Positions 43,772 to 53,738 of a stretch of DNA of 64,000 nt are shown here, one piece after another; within the stretch, counting starts at the first letter, position 1; the number at the start of each line of letters is the position of its first letter. Where the stretch lies: contig NZ_JAAUVN010000002.1 of assembly GCF_012030425.1 (NCBI RefSeq), positions 558,001-622,000 of the forward strand, in the 5' to 3' direction. Under the pieces are notes generated by a model, which saw only the letters and a list, made by a program, of their open reading frames with translations, did not search any database and was not told the origin of the DNA. The translations under genes were made by a program, and so were the position numbers. Source of the stretch: Sphingobacterium sp. B16(2022). Lineage in GTDB: Bacteria; Bacteroidota; Bacteroidia; Sphingobacteriales; Sphingobacteriaceae.

Positions 43772-45934
43772 ATGAAGAAATCTCCTGTCCGTGTTAAGCA
43801 ACATGATATTCGTGATTGCGGGGCTGCTTGTCTGGCGTCTGTTGCAAGTTACTATGGATTAGATATTCCAATTGCAAAAATAAGACAGCATTGTCATACA
43901 GATACCCGAGGCACGAATGTATTGGGTATGATCCAGGGATTACAAGAATTGGGATTTACAGCCAAGGGTGTGAAGGGCGCTATAGACGCTATCCCCCAGA
44001 TTCCACTTCCTGCGATCGCACATGTTGTATTAAATAATCAGTTGCAGCACTATATCGTGATCTATAAAGTTCAGAAAAATCAGATCACCGTAATGGATCC
44101 TGGTCCAGGAAAAGTGCAACAATACAGTATGGAGGAGTTTCAGAAGATCTGGACAGGGGTATTAATCCTTTTAGAACCTAATGAGTATTTTAAACAGCGG
44201 AATGAAAAGACAGGCGTTTATAATCGATTCTGGAACTTGATTAAGCCTCATAAATCAATTGTACTGCAGGCTTTGGTAGGTGCTGTTATTTATACTTTAC
44301 TTGGATTGTCATCTTCATTTTACATTCAGAAAATAACTGATTATGTATTAGTGGATGGTAATGTGCGTTTGCTTAATTTACTATCTGTAGCCATGTTGGT
44401 GATTTTATTAATTCAATTGATCATCGGCACGCTCAAAAGTGTCATGGTGCTACAAACTGGGCAACGTATAGACCGCTATTTAATCTTAGGCTATTATCAG
44501 CATTTGTTGAGTCTTCCACAGCGTTTTTTTGATACGATGAAAGTTGGTGAGATTATCTCTAGAGTCAATGATGCCGTCAAGATCCGTGCATTTATCAATG
44601 ATGTGGCCATCCAGGCTGTTGTCAATGTTTTAATTGTGGTATTCTCATTTGCATTGATGTTTTCCTATTTCTGGAAACTGGCGCTGATTATTTTACTGGT
44701 GATACCATTTTATTTCTTTGTCTATTGGTTGACCAACAAATTAAATAAAAAAGTGGAGCGTCGGCTTATGGAGGAAGGAGCTGAACTGGAATCGCATCTG
44801 GTTGAATCGCTCAATTCTGTTAAGACGATCAAACAGTTTGGTATGGAGACGTATTTCAATAGTGGTACAGATCAGAAGTTTAGTCACTTGTTGAAAACAA
44901 TTTATTCATCAGTTTTGAATGGTCTTTTCTCAGCGACATCAAGTGAGTTTCTTTCGCGCCTGTTTACCATTATCTTGCTATGGGCTGGATCCTATTATGT
45001 CATTGACCGAACGATCACGCCTGGAGAGCTACTATCTTTCTATGCATTGATCGGTTATTTAACGGGGCCTGTAAGCCAGTTGATAGGTATGAACAAAACA
45101 TTACAAAATGCACTGATTGCTGCAGATCGTTTGTTTGAAATAATGGATCTTGAAAGAGAAGAAAATCAAGGGAAATTGGACTTACCAAGCAGTCAGGTTG
45201 GTGATATTGTTTTTGAGAACATCCGTTTTTCCTACGGCTCCCGGGTTGAGGTGTTCAAAGATTTTAGTTGCAGATTTGAAAAAGGTAAGATGACTGCCAT
45301 TATAGGTGAAAGCGGAAGTGGTAAAACAACATTAGGAGCTCTTATACAGCAATTATATCCTGTCCAATCGGGTAAGATCCATATCGGTCAATACGATCTT
45401 CAGTATATCTCTAAACAATCCCTTCGCGAACGCATTGCTGTCGTGCCACAGCAGATAGATCTTTTCTCTGGAAATGTGATCGACAATATAGCCGTGGGAG
45501 AGCAGGTTCCTAATTTTCAACGGATGATGGAGGTTGTGAAACAATTGGATATGATGTCGTTCATTGAAAAGTTGCCTTCGGGTTTTGAAACTTATCTGGG
45601 AGAGAACGGCTCTATGCTTTCTGGTGGACAGCGGCAGCGTATCGCTATTGCACGGGCATTATACCGGGATCCTGACATCTTGATTCTGGATGAAGCGACT
45701 TCTGCTCTGGATACCCAAACGGAGCTGATCATACAGCGTGCATTTGACCGATTTCGGGATGCAGGAAAGACAATGCTAGTAATTGCTCACCGTTTGAGCA
45801 CGATAGCTGGGGCTGATTCCATTATTGTGATGAAAGATGGACAAATTATAGAACAGGGAAGTCATGAGCAACTGCTATCGATGGAGTCTGCTTATAAAGA
45901 GATGTGGAAAAAACAATCTGTAGTGCTAGGATAA
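43772..45934 (+). CDS. C39-peptidase-containing ABC exporter
   Basis: This is the inner-membrane transporter that cuts leader peptides after GG and exports the rest. The N-terminal C39 domain (about 1-135) has the catalytic Cys in IRDCGAACLASV, the His in QHYIVIYKV and the Asp in VMDPGPG. Six transmembrane helices follow (about 155-440). The nucleotide-binding domain has Walker A GESGSGKTT, signature LSGGQRQRIAIARAL and Walker B ILILDEATSAL. At 720 residues it has normal family length. It overlaps the TolC gene by the TAATG junction. It is the clearest sign that the surrounding GG-leader peptides are exported. Confidence 0.96.
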   Translation: MKKSPVRVKQHDIRDCGAACLASVASYYGLDIPIAKIRQHCHTDTRGTNVLGMIQGLQELGFTAKGVKGAIDAIPQIPLPAIAHVVLNNQLQHYIVIYKVQKNQITVMDPGPGKVQQYSMEEFQKIWTGVLILLEPNEYFKQRNEKTGVYNRFWNLIKPHKSIVLQALVGAVIYTLLGLSSSFYIQKITDYVLVDGNVRLLNLLSVAMLVILLIQLIIGTLKSVMVLQTGQRIDRYLILGYYQHLLSLPQRFFDTMKVGEIISRVNDAVKIRAFINDVAIQAVVNVLIVVFSFALMFSYFWKLALIILLVIPFYFFVYWLTNKLNKKVERRLMEEGAELESHLVESLNSVKTIKQFGMETYFNSGTDQKFSHLLKTIYSSVLNGLFSATSSEFLSRLFTIILLWAGSYYVIDRTITPGELLSFYALIGYLTGPVSQLIGMNKTLQNALIAADRLFEIMDLEREENQGKLDLPSSQVGDIVFENIRFSYGSRVEVFKDFSCRFEKGKMTAIIGESGSGKTTLGALIQQLYPVQSGKIHIGQYDLQYISKQSLRERIAVVPQQIDLFSGNVIDNIAVGEQVPNFQRMMEVVKQLDMMSFIEKLPSGFETYLGENGSMLSGGQRQRIAIARALYRDPDILILDEATSALDTQTELIIQRAFDRFRDAGKTMLVIAHRLSTIAGADSIIVMKDGQIIEQGSHEQLLSMESAYKEMWKKQSVVLG

Positions 45935-47277
45935 TGAAATATATAATACTTACCACTCTTGTGTTCATTTTAGGAACACAAATGACGGTGGCTCAGAAGC
46001 AATGGTCTTTGGCAGATTGTGTAACCTATGCAACCGATCATAATTTGCCTATAAAACGCCAAGACATTTTGGTGGCTATCAAAAATCTTGATCAGGAAAT
46101 GGCTCAACGAGATCGGTTACCTGCAGTAGGTGGGTATTTTAATGGATACAGTACATTTGGTCATTCTCAAGATGTCTTTGGGACGATTCGTCGCAACGAT
46201 AACTTCAATAGCAATGTCGGTATCAATGCGGAGGTAACGCTTTACCAATACAACTACCTGCGCAATCAGGCTAAGAAGGCAACGTTGCAAGCGGAGCAGG
46301 AGGAGTTGGAAAAAGGAATTTTAAGAAGAGACTTAACACTTAAAGTAGTACAAAGCTATTTGGAGGTATTGCTTTCCCAAGCGCTAGTACATGCACAGGA
46401 TTCTGCAATAAACTTTTCTTTGCAATTGCTTGATAAAGCGGAGAAAAGTACTGCAATCGGAGCAACTGCACCAGCGGTAGTTTTTGAGGCTAAGGCGAAC
46501 TTAGCCCGGGAGAAACAGCAATTCCAACAATATCATAAAGAAGCGCAACAGGCAAAATTAGCTTTAGCTCAATATATGAATTTTACGGATTATCAAAGTT
46601 TGATCATATACGATCCACTTTTAGAAACTGAAATTTTTAAAACGGGTATAGATAAAAATCAATCGGATCTTATTCAAACCGCCTTTGATAACAATCCCAT
46701 TCTTGCAAAACTTGAAAATCAGCTTCTCGGATTGGATGTAGAAACCAAGCTGATCAAGGCGACAGACTATCCCTTGGTTAAAGGTTCGGCGAGCTTAGGA
46801 ACTACTTATTTTAATGCTTTTAAATCTCCTGGTGAACGTCCTGTATTTGTTCAGAGCAAAGATAATTTTGCTCAACAACTCGCTATAGCCGTCACAGTTC
46901 CCATTTTTAATAAAGGGAAAACGAAAAGACAATTGCAACAGATTACATTTCGTAAACAGGAAATCGAGTTATTAAGTGATTATGAAAAATTGCAGCAGGT
47001 ACAAATTTTAGAAAAACTGAATCTCGACTGGATTGAAAGCAAACAGCAATATGATATTTCGACTGAAGCATTTGCCGCGACAAAGGAATCATTGGAATAT
47101 TCCAGACTGAGTTTCATGGCCGGTAAAGCATCCATTTATGACATTAATACGAGTAAAAATAATTTAATTAAATCGGAGACCGATATGATTCGGGCTCGTT
47201 ATAGCACTTTATTTAGTCTTTTGATGCTGCACTATCATGTGTCAGGAGATATTAAATTTTCTAATCATATACATTAA
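45934..47277 (+). CDS. TolC-family outer membrane efflux protein
   Basis: The start at 45934 overlaps the ABC stop (TAATG) and gives a signal peptide (ILTTLVFILGTQMTVAQ). The two TolC coiled-coil repeats are recognisable (LADCVTYATDHNLPIKRQD at the start and a second set around LIQTAFDNNPILAKLENQ). It would form the outer-membrane duct for the C39 exporter. At 447 residues it is complete. Confidence 0.92.
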   Translation: MKYIILTTLVFILGTQMTVAQKQWSLADCVTYATDHNLPIKRQDILVAIKNLDQEMAQRDRLPAVGGYFNGYSTFGHSQDVFGTIRRNDNFNSNVGINAEVTLYQYNYLRNQAKKATLQAEQEELEKGILRRDLTLKVVQSYLEVLLSQALVHAQDSAINFSLQLLDKAEKSTAIGATAPAVVFEAKANLAREKQQFQQYHKEAQQAKLALAQYMNFTDYQSLIIYDPLLETEIFKTGIDKNQSDLIQTAFDNNPILAKLENQLLGLDVETKLIKATDYPLVKGSASLGTTYFNAFKSPGERPVFVQSKDNFAQQLAIAVTVPIFNKGKTKRQLQQITFRKQEIELLSDYEKLQQVQILEKLNLDWIESKQQYDISTEAFAATKESLEYSRLSFMAGKASIYDINTSKNNLIKSETDMIRARYSTLFSLLMLHYHVSGDIKFSNHIH

Positions 47278-47287
47278 ATCACAGTTT

Positions 47288-47605
47288 ATGCAACTATTTA
47301 AATATATTGAACGGATCAACTTAATGGATCAACTGATCCGTCAAGGAAGAACAGGTACACAAACCGAATTTGCAAATCGTCTTGGACTTTCCGTCTCACG
47401 GCTTGCACGTATTATTGAGTATTTGAAAGGGATAGGTGCTCCGCTGGAATACGATCGATCACGAAATACCTATTATTATGAAGAAGAATATTCTATTCAA
47501 ATCAAGGTTGATATTCAGCAGCTTAATTATCAACAGATCAGACATATTTCAGCAGGAACTTATTATTTTTCAAAAAATATTTCCAATGCTTTTTTTGAGC
47601 ATTGA
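47288..47605 (+). CDS. HTH-type regulator, 105 aa
   Basis: The start at 47288 (MQLFKYIERINLMDQLIRQG) is preferred to an upstream non-ATG start. The N-terminal 60 residues are a winged-helix/HTH_11-like segment with TGTQTEFANRLGLSVSRLARIIEYLK (in two halves). Similar short proteins are common in Bacteroidota bacteriocin loci as I recall. A damaged copy of its end lies at 27676 and another at 53739. It lies between the TolC gene and the precursor peptides. Confidence 0.75.
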   Translation: MQLFKYIERINLMDQLIRQGRTGTQTEFANRLGLSVSRLARIIEYLKGIGAPLEYDRSRNTYYYEEEYSIQIKVDIQQLNYQQIRHISAGTYYFSKNISNAFFEH

Positions 47606-47694
47606 GCAACTGTAATTTAGTATTGTTGATCAACGAAGCAGTTATCCGAAAAGGCTTAGCAATAGAGTAGGAATAGTTTTTTATAAACAAAAAT

Positions 47695-47880
47695 ATGAAT
47701 AAATTAGAATTAAAATCAATTGGTGTTCAAGAGTTGGATACTAATGAGATGGTAAATCTTGATGGTGGATTTGTCGGAGTAATTGCTGCATTTGTAGTTG
47801 GGGCTTGGCTTGCAGACTCATTATTTAATTATAATGAAACAGTTGATAATTTTAACGATGGTTATAACAGTGTAAGATAG
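47695..47880 (+). CDS. Double-glycine precursor peptide, 61 aa
   Basis: The leader MNKLELKSIGVQELDTNEMV ends in NLDGG, the class II bacteriocin/GG-leader form expected for C39 cleavage. The core starts FVGVIAAFVVGAWLADSLF, a hydrophobic helix with small residues. It lies 90 bp after the HTH gene. A diverged copy with a stop is at 53959. Bacteriocin activity is inferred from architecture only. Confidence 0.75.
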   Translation: MNKLELKSIGVQELDTNEMVNLDGGFVGVIAAFVVGAWLADSLFNYNETVDNFNDGYNSVR

Positions 47881-47886
47881 TTAATT

Positions 47887-48075
47887 ATGGAATTTGTTGA
47901 AGAAATTAAATTGGATGAAATGCTCCAAATTAACGGAGGATCTGAATTTTCTAATTGGACATGGAGACAATTAGGGAAAGGCTTAGGGTATTTAGTAAAT
48001 GCTACAGAGCAGTTTTTTGATTCTCAATCAAGCGGTGTAGATAATATAGGTGGTCCTACAGCAAATCATGGCTAA
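47887..48075 (+). CDS. Double-glycine precursor peptide, 62 aa
   Basis: MEFVEEIKLDEMLQINGG is a short leader ending in GG, followed by a core rich in Trp, Gly and Asn (SEFSNWTWRQLGKGLGYLV). It starts 6 bp after the first peptide gene, so the two are co-expressed and could act as a two-peptide pair. Confidence 0.75.
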   Translation: MEFVEEIKLDEMLQINGGSEFSNWTWRQLGKGLGYLVNATEQFFDSQSSGVDNIGGPTANHG

Positions 48076-48151
48076 TCCTGATTTAAATATAGATTGTGAT
48101 ATTTATTAAGTATCACAATCTATGTGATTTTGATAAAATTAATTTGAATTT

Positions 48152-48241
48152 ATGAATAAAAAGATTTATTATTTGTTAGCAGCGGTAATAGGAATATTAA
48201 TTTATTTTATTATTACTTATTTATTTCAGTTTTTTAAATAG
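48152..48241 (+). CDS. 29-aa hydrophobic membrane peptide
   Basis: MNKKIYYLLAAVIGILIYFI then ITYLFQFFK: a Lys-Lys start and a single helix. A nearly identical peptide is encoded at 54074 (MNKKIYYLLAAIVGILIY), and a frameshifted one at 48564. Conservation of the protein across the copies, with third-base changes such as gcggtaata/gcaatagta, suggests real selection. Position suggests a role in immunity or export. Confidence 0.65.
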   Translation: MNKKIYYLLAAVIGILIYFIITYLFQFFK

Positions 48242-48563
48242 AATTTACTCATAAGAAGTGCAGGATAGATTTAGATATAATTGGTTTTCGTATCTCATAT
48301 TCAATTTTGACATGATAAGTTAGATGTCTAAGCTTAAGTTAGTTCTTTGATTGCCTTATTAATTGGTGGTTAACTTTAATTTTTTTAGGTAATTTAACTT
48401 TTTAATTCAATGATCTTGATAATTCAAATGCCTCAAAAAAGAATTTTAAATTTTTAATTCTATTTTTCTCTATTCTGTTTATATATTCAGCTACTGAAGC
48501 CTTCCTATTTCAAGATATAATAGCTCATAATGACAAAGTGTAATCGAATCAAATTACTTTTTT

Positions 48564-48648
48564 ATGTGTAAAAAGATATATTATAGCAGCACTAACAGGA
48601 ATATTAATTTACTTGATTATTATCTACCTTTTCCAATTTTTTAAATAA
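48564..48648 (+). pseudogene. Frameshifted copy of the 29-aa membrane peptide
   Basis: It begins MCKKIYY, then has lost about 5 bp relative to the copies at 48152 and 54074 so that the rest (GILIYLIIIYLFQFFK in the original phase) is out of frame. Confidence 0.6.
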
Positions 48649-48957
48649 TCATTTATGAACACCTGTCAAATTTTAGTATTTTACAATAGACATCAAAAAT
48701 CAATCTTTTGGTCCGTTTTCTTGATACATAATTTATAAAATGAGATATGGACTAGGGGAAATCAGGTATCAGCTATTAAGTCCGATCCAATAGGTTTTAC
48801 TGAGTAAAAAGAATACTAAATAAGTCTTTCTGAAGGTTCGTCGAAAACTTAATTTGAGATATTCTTTTTATATTGTTGTAACAATTTTTTTATTCAATCG
48901 ACTAATCGATTATTATCAGTTAACTTATTTATGAATTTATCTATAACAAACCTCAGT
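48649..48957 (+). repeat. Duplicated leader of the ABC ATPase gene
   Basis: This block is almost identical to about 27875-28185. It contains the ATPase start and its promoter region. The copy at 27 kb lost everything downstream. Confidence 0.85.
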
Positions 48958-49815
48958 AAAATCTATCCGAATGGTGTAAAAGCCTTAGATGATGTCACTC
49001 TTGAAATTAAACCAGGTATGTTTGGTCTCTTAGGGCCAAATGGAGCTGGTAAATCTTCTTTAATGCGAACTATCGCGACACTTCAAAGACCGGATAGTGG
49101 TACAATTACTTTTGACCAGATTGATGTGCTGAAAAATCAGATGGACTTAAGGAAAGTACTGGGCTACCTCCCTCAAGAATTTGGAGTCTATCCCAAACTT
49201 TCGGCTGTAGATCTATTACAATATTTTGCTCGTCTTAAGGGTATTTCTTCAGGTGCTGATCGCCAAAAAATCATCAACCGTGTTCTTGAAGTGACCAATC
49301 TGTGGGATGTACGCCATAAAAGTGTCAGTGGATATTCTGGTGGGATGAAACAGCGATTTGGTATTGCTCAACTGCTATTGAACGATCCCAAATTGATTAT
49401 TGTGGATGAACCTACTGCCGGACTTGATCCTGCAGAAAGACACCGTTTTCTCAATGTACTGCGCGAGATCGGCACGGATCATACGGTTATATTTTCTACG
49501 CATATCGTAGATGATGTACGTGAACTGTGTCATGAAATGGCCATCCTAAATGGAGGTAAGATCTTATTAAGGGGGACTCCGAAAGAAACAATAGATGAAC
49601 TGTCCGGGAAGATTTGGGTACGTATCATCACCCGGGAACAACTGGATGAGTACACCCAAAAATATAATGTGATATCGACCAACTATAATCAGGATAATAC
49701 CTTAAATATTCGCGTGTATAGCGATCTATGTCCTGATGAATCTTTTGTTCCTGCTGATGGACAACTGGAAGATGTTTATTTTGTCGCCCTTAAAAAAGAT
49801 CAACACCATGTTTAG
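48931..49815 (+). CDS. ABC transporter ATP-binding protein
   Basis: This is a 294-residue ATPase of the ABC-2/NatA kind. Walker A is GPNGAGKSS (about 36-44), the signature YSGGMKQRFGIAQ, Walker B LIIVDEPTAGLDP, and the switch His in IFSTHIVDD. It forms one unit with the overlapping permease-peptidase gene (8-bp overlap). Such ABC-2 pairs in peptide loci often confer self-protection or act in export. Confidence 0.94.
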   Translation: MNLSITNLSKIYPNGVKALDDVTLEIKPGMFGLLGPNGAGKSSLMRTIATLQRPDSGTITFDQIDVLKNQMDLRKVLGYLPQEFGVYPKLSAVDLLQYFARLKGISSGADRQKIINRVLEVTNLWDVRHKSVSGYSGGMKQRFGIAQLLLNDPKLIIVDEPTAGLDPAERHRFLNVLREIGTDHTVIFSTHIVDDVRELCHEMAILNGGKILLRGTPKETIDELSGKIWVRIITREQLDEYTQKYNVISTNYNQDNTLNIRVYSDLCPDESFVPADGQLEDVYFVALKKDQHHV

Positions 49816-52800
49816 CACTATTTTTAAATTTGAGTTCACCCGCTGGTTTAAGAATAGTACCATCTATATCTACATGTTGCTGTTCTTTGTGCTAGCACTG
49901 TTCATCATGCTGTCTGCACTTGGTATCTTTGATGGTATTACCGCGACAACATCTTCCAATACAATCATGAACTCACCTCTGGCGATCAGCGAAATGATTA
50001 ATGGGATGTCTAATCTAATTTATTTTCTGATCCCAACCATTGTGGGGGCTTCTGTCTATCGGGACTTTCAATACAATGTGCATAGCATTCTTTTTAGCTA
50101 TCCCTTTACCAAGACTGATTATTTACTGGGTAAGTTTTTCGGTTCACTTTCAGTAGTCTTAATCATCGTATTGACTTCTACACTAGGGATTATAGTTGCG
50201 CAGTATGTTCCCGGTATTAACCAAAGTTTATTGGGGCCGGTACATGTATTTGCCTATTTTCAGACCTATCTTATTCAGGTCATCCCCAACCTGATAATTT
50301 TCAGTTCCATTATTTTTGTATTGGTGACACTGACTAGAAATGTATATGTGGGTTTTGTTGCAGTATTGATTTTACTCCTGCTGCAAGCGGTGGTTCACAG
50401 TACTACAGCTGATATGGATAACCGTTACCTCGGTGCATTGATCGATCCATTTGGGGATAGTGCCATTTCCTACTATACACAATACTGGTCTCCAGCAGAA
50501 AAAGATATCAGAAATCTTCCTTTTACTGGAGCGGTGATCTATAACCGATTGATATGGCTAGCCGTATCTTCACTTTTTATTGGTGGTTTTTACTTGTTCT
50601 TTTCGTTTTCTCAACAAGCTTTTACATTTAAAACGAGTAAAATTGGTAAACGCGTGACTAAAAATAATTTTGAAAGTATTTTTAGAATGGATCTTCCGGT
50701 GGTGAAATATAATTTTTCAGCTTTTCACTATTTTAAAACTTCATGGGCATTGGCGAGATACAACTTCAGTTACATTGTCAAAAATCCTATATTTATGATT
50801 TTGACATTGGTAGGGATCCTCTTTGTTATCTTAATGGCAAGTACCATCGGTTCTATTTCGGGAACGTCGACTTATCCTGTTACTTGGAAAATGCTGATGA
50901 TACCTGGTTCCACATTTAAGTTTTTTCTGTTGATATTGACTTTCCTGTTTACAGGTTTGCTGGTTCATCGGGGGAGCATTACCCGTATGGGGGGATTGAT
51001 TGAGGCGAGTCCGGTCCCGAACTGGGTTTTACTTTTATCAACTTTAATTGCTATTGTCAAAATGCAACTGGCCTTGTTACTGGTTGTTATCGTGACTTGT
51101 ATGGCCTTTCAGGTATATCATGGGTATTATACTTTTGAGATCGGACAATATGTGATGAACCTCATGGTGTATGGCATGCTCTCCAATATAGCTTGGATCT
51201 TTGTCTCTGTGTTTGTCCATACTTTGTTCAAAAATTATTTGACGGGTTTTTTTGTGCTCTTGCTCTTGTTTATCGCATTGCCCTTTCTTTCGGCAATGGG
51301 AGTGGAACAGAATATTTACAAATTTAACCAGGGACCTGGGCTTGATTATTCGGATATGGATGGCTTCGGGTATGTGTTGCCGTTCTTGACCTATAGGGTA
51401 TATTGGCTTTTATTTTCGGTTTTCTTCTTGACCATTTCGTTGTTACTATGGCGAAGAGGTCTGTTCTCAGGAATTAAGGAAAGATGGCTGATTCTTAAAA
51501 GTAATTTAAATCCCACTATTGTCGCGATAATCACGATCAGTCTTGTCGGATTTATCGCTATGGGAGCTGGTATATATTATGAAAATAATATTAAAAAACC
51601 TTATTACACCAGTTTAGATCATGAAAAACAGGCTGTTGAATGGGAAAAGAAATACAAAAAATATCAATACCGGCCACAGCCTAGGGTTGTGGATGTTAAA
51701 TTCAATATGGATATCTACCCGAAAGAGCGAAGCTTTAAGGCACAGGTAGCTTATGTATTGAAAAATAAGACCGGGGTAGCCATTGATTCGATTTTTGTCA
51801 ATTATAATGATTACGATTACAAGTTCTCGTTTAGTGTGCCCAATACATTAGTTTCGGAAGATGATAAGTACAATTTTAACATTTATAAATTACAACAGCC
51901 ACTTGCTCCAGGTGATTCCATTACTTTGAATTTCAGTACCCAAAGTCCGCGCAATACTTGGGTGAATGAACGATCTCCAGTCAAAGGCAATGGTACTTTT
52001 ATCAACAATATGCAATTCCCAAATATTGGATATTTGGATAGGGGAGAATTGGTGGAGAACGATATCCGAAAGAAATACGGACTGCCACATCGAAATCGGA
52101 TGGCAAAACCAACAGATCAGAAAGCGTTGCAAAACAATTATATTTCGAATGATGCCGATTGGATTCGTTTTGAGGCTATCGTGAGTACGGATTTGGATCA
52201 GTTGGCCATAGCACCAGGTTACTTGACTAAGGAATGGGAAAAGGGTGGTCGTAAATATTACCACTACAAGATGGATACGGAGATTCTCAATTTCTACGCC
52301 TTTAATTCTGCGCGATATGAAGTGAAGAAAGACAACTGGAATGGCGTGAATCTGGAAGTATATTATCATAAAGGACATACGTTCAATCTGGACCGCATGA
52401 TGGCATCCAGTAAGGCATCTCTGGCTTATTATAGCCAAGAATACAGTGCTTATCCGCACCGTCAGTTGCGTATTGTCGAATTTCCGCGTACCGATGGAAC
52501 TTTTGCTCAATCATTTGCCAATACCATTCCTTTTTCAGAAGCTATCGGGTTTATCGCTGATGTAAAGGAGAAAAATGAAGATGCGGTGGATTATCCTTAT
52601 GCGGTAACCGCACATGAGATTGCACATCAATGGTGGGCTCATCAAGTCGTAGGTGCGAATGTACAGGGAGCTACATTGCTATCGGAAAGCATGTCGGAGT
52701 ATTCTTCGTTGAAAGTGTTGGAAAAACGTTATGGTAAGGGGCAGATGCGCAAATTTCTAAAAGATGCATTGGACGGGTATCTAACAGGACGAAGCGCTGA

Positions 52801-53452
52801 GAAATTGGGCGAGAGGCCGCTCATGTTCAATGAAAATCAAATGTATATCCACTACCAGAAAGGTTCCTTGGTGCTGTATGCTTTAAGTGATTATCTGGGT
52901 GAGGATGTTTTCAATAAGACTGCTAAAACCTATCTGGAACATACGGCTTTTCAAAATCCACCCTATACAACATCATTGGAGTTTGTGGAGCACTTTAAAC
53001 AAGCGACACCCGATTCATTGCAGTATCTGATTAAGGATATGTTTGAGACCATCACTTTATATAATAATAAGGTTGAAAAAGTTACTTCTAAAAAAATGAA
53101 AAATGGTAAGTATCAGGTCGATATTGAATTTGAGGTTGCCAAATATCGTGTGGATGAAAATGGGACGAAAAGTTATCATGATAAAGGCAACAACCCCATT
53201 TCATTTAAGAAATCGGATAAAGAAACTGTGGAGTCATTGCCCTTAAGGGATTACATTGAGATCGGTGTGTTTGCAAAAACAAACAAGAAAGGTGGACGTT
53301 CAACACAGGAATTGTATCTGAAAAAACATAGGATCGATCAGATCAATAATAAAATAACACTTGTGGTCGACGAGTTGCCTCTTCAGGTTGGAATCGATCC
53401 GTATAATAAGTTGATTGATATGGATTCGGATGATAACCGGAAGGATATCTGA
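49808..53452 (+). CDS. ABC-2 permease fused to M1 aminopeptidase domain
   Basis: I place the start at 49808, where ATG overlaps the end of the ATPase gene; earlier in-frame starts lie inside that gene. The first 600 residues contain two sets of about six hydrophobic helices, an ABC-2-type permease. A large hydrophilic part follows, with the gluzincin motif HEIAHQWW (about residue 935) and the third zinc ligand Glu in LSESMSEYSS 18 residues later, as in M1 aminopeptidases. Permease-M1 fusions of about 1200 residues are known in Bacteroidota, paired with one ATPase. The substrate is not known; in this island a peptide is plausible. Confidence 0.93.
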   Translation: MFSTIFKFEFTRWFKNSTIYIYMLLFFVLALFIMLSALGIFDGITATTSSNTIMNSPLAISEMINGMSNLIYFLIPTIVGASVYRDFQYNVHSILFSYPFTKTDYLLGKFFGSLSVVLIIVLTSTLGIIVAQYVPGINQSLLGPVHVFAYFQTYLIQVIPNLIIFSSIIFVLVTLTRNVYVGFVAVLILLLLQAVVHSTTADMDNRYLGALIDPFGDSAISYYTQYWSPAEKDIRNLPFTGAVIYNRLIWLAVSSLFIGGFYLFFSFSQQAFTFKTSKIGKRVTKNNFESIFRMDLPVVKYNFSAFHYFKTSWALARYNFSYIVKNPIFMILTLVGILFVILMASTIGSISGTSTYPVTWKMLMIPGSTFKFFLLILTFLFTGLLVHRGSITRMGGLIEASPVPNWVLLLSTLIAIVKMQLALLLVVIVTCMAFQVYHGYYTFEIGQYVMNLMVYGMLSNIAWIFVSVFVHTLFKNYLTGFFVLLLLFIALPFLSAMGVEQNIYKFNQGPGLDYSDMDGFGYVLPFLTYRVYWLLFSVFFLTISLLLWRRGLFSGIKERWLILKSNLNPTIVAIITISLVGFIAMGAGIYYENNIKKPYYTSLDHEKQAVEWEKKYKKYQYRPQPRVVDVKFNMDIYPKERSFKAQVAYVLKNKTGVAIDSIFVNYNDYDYKFSFSVPNTLVSEDDKYNFNIYKLQQPLAPGDSITLNFSTQSPRNTWVNERSPVKGNGTFINNMQFPNIGYLDRGELVENDIRKKYGLPHRNRMAKPTDQKALQNNYISNDADWIRFEAIVSTDLDQLAIAPGYLTKEWEKGGRKYYHYKMDTEILNFYAFNSARYEVKKDNWNGVNLEVYYHKGHTFNLDRMMASSKASLAYYSQEYSAYPHRQLRIVEFPRTDGTFAQSFANTIPFSEAIGFIADVKEKNEDAVDYPYAVTAHEIAHQWWAHQVVGANVQGATLLSESMSEYSSLKVLEKRYGKGQMRKFLKDALDGYLTGRSAEKLGERPLMFNENQMYIHYQKGSLVLYALSDYLGEDVFNKTAKTYLEHTAFQNPPYTTSLEFVEHFKQATPDSLQYLIKDMFETITLYNNKVEKVTSKKMKNGKYQVDIEFEVAKYRVDENGTKSYHDKGNNPISFKKSDKETVESLPLRDYIEIGVFAKTNKKGGRSTQELYLKKHRIDQINNKITLVVDELPLQVGIDPYNKLIDMDSDDNRKDI

Positions 53453-53548
53453 TCAACAAAAAATAACAAGGATTACAATCAGCACATGAGCTTGCAATAG
53501 ATTTTAATCTGAAAAGAACTGTTTACTGTTTAATTATTATATATGTGC

Positions 53549-53585
53549 AGTAAAGCCACGTTGAGAGATGTGGCTTTACTTATTT
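53549..53585 (+). terminator. Terminator behind the ABC-M1 gene
   Basis: AGTAAAGCCAC (53549-53559) pairs with GTGGCTTTACT (53570-53580), loop of 10 nt, followed by TATTTG. Confidence 0.8.
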
Positions 53586-53738
53586 GTGATCATATAGCTC
53601 CGTGTTATTTCTCATGAGTTATGATAACATGAGTTTTTCCAAAATGTAAATACCCATAATATTGCCAACACATATTGTTAAGAATATAATCTTTGGTAAA
53701 GAACATGGAAAGGTCAAGACTTCAGGTATGCTGGAAAG

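Noticed and set aside
48398..48542. Frame reading KNFKFLILFFSILFIYS then ATEAFLFQDIIAHNDKV
   Set aside because: It hints at a CPBP-like motif, but it lacks a start codon and a second motif, so I could not support even a remnant.
51890..52510. 206-aa minus-strand frame inside the ABC-M1 gene
   Set aside because: Antisense to a clearly coding M1 peptidase region.
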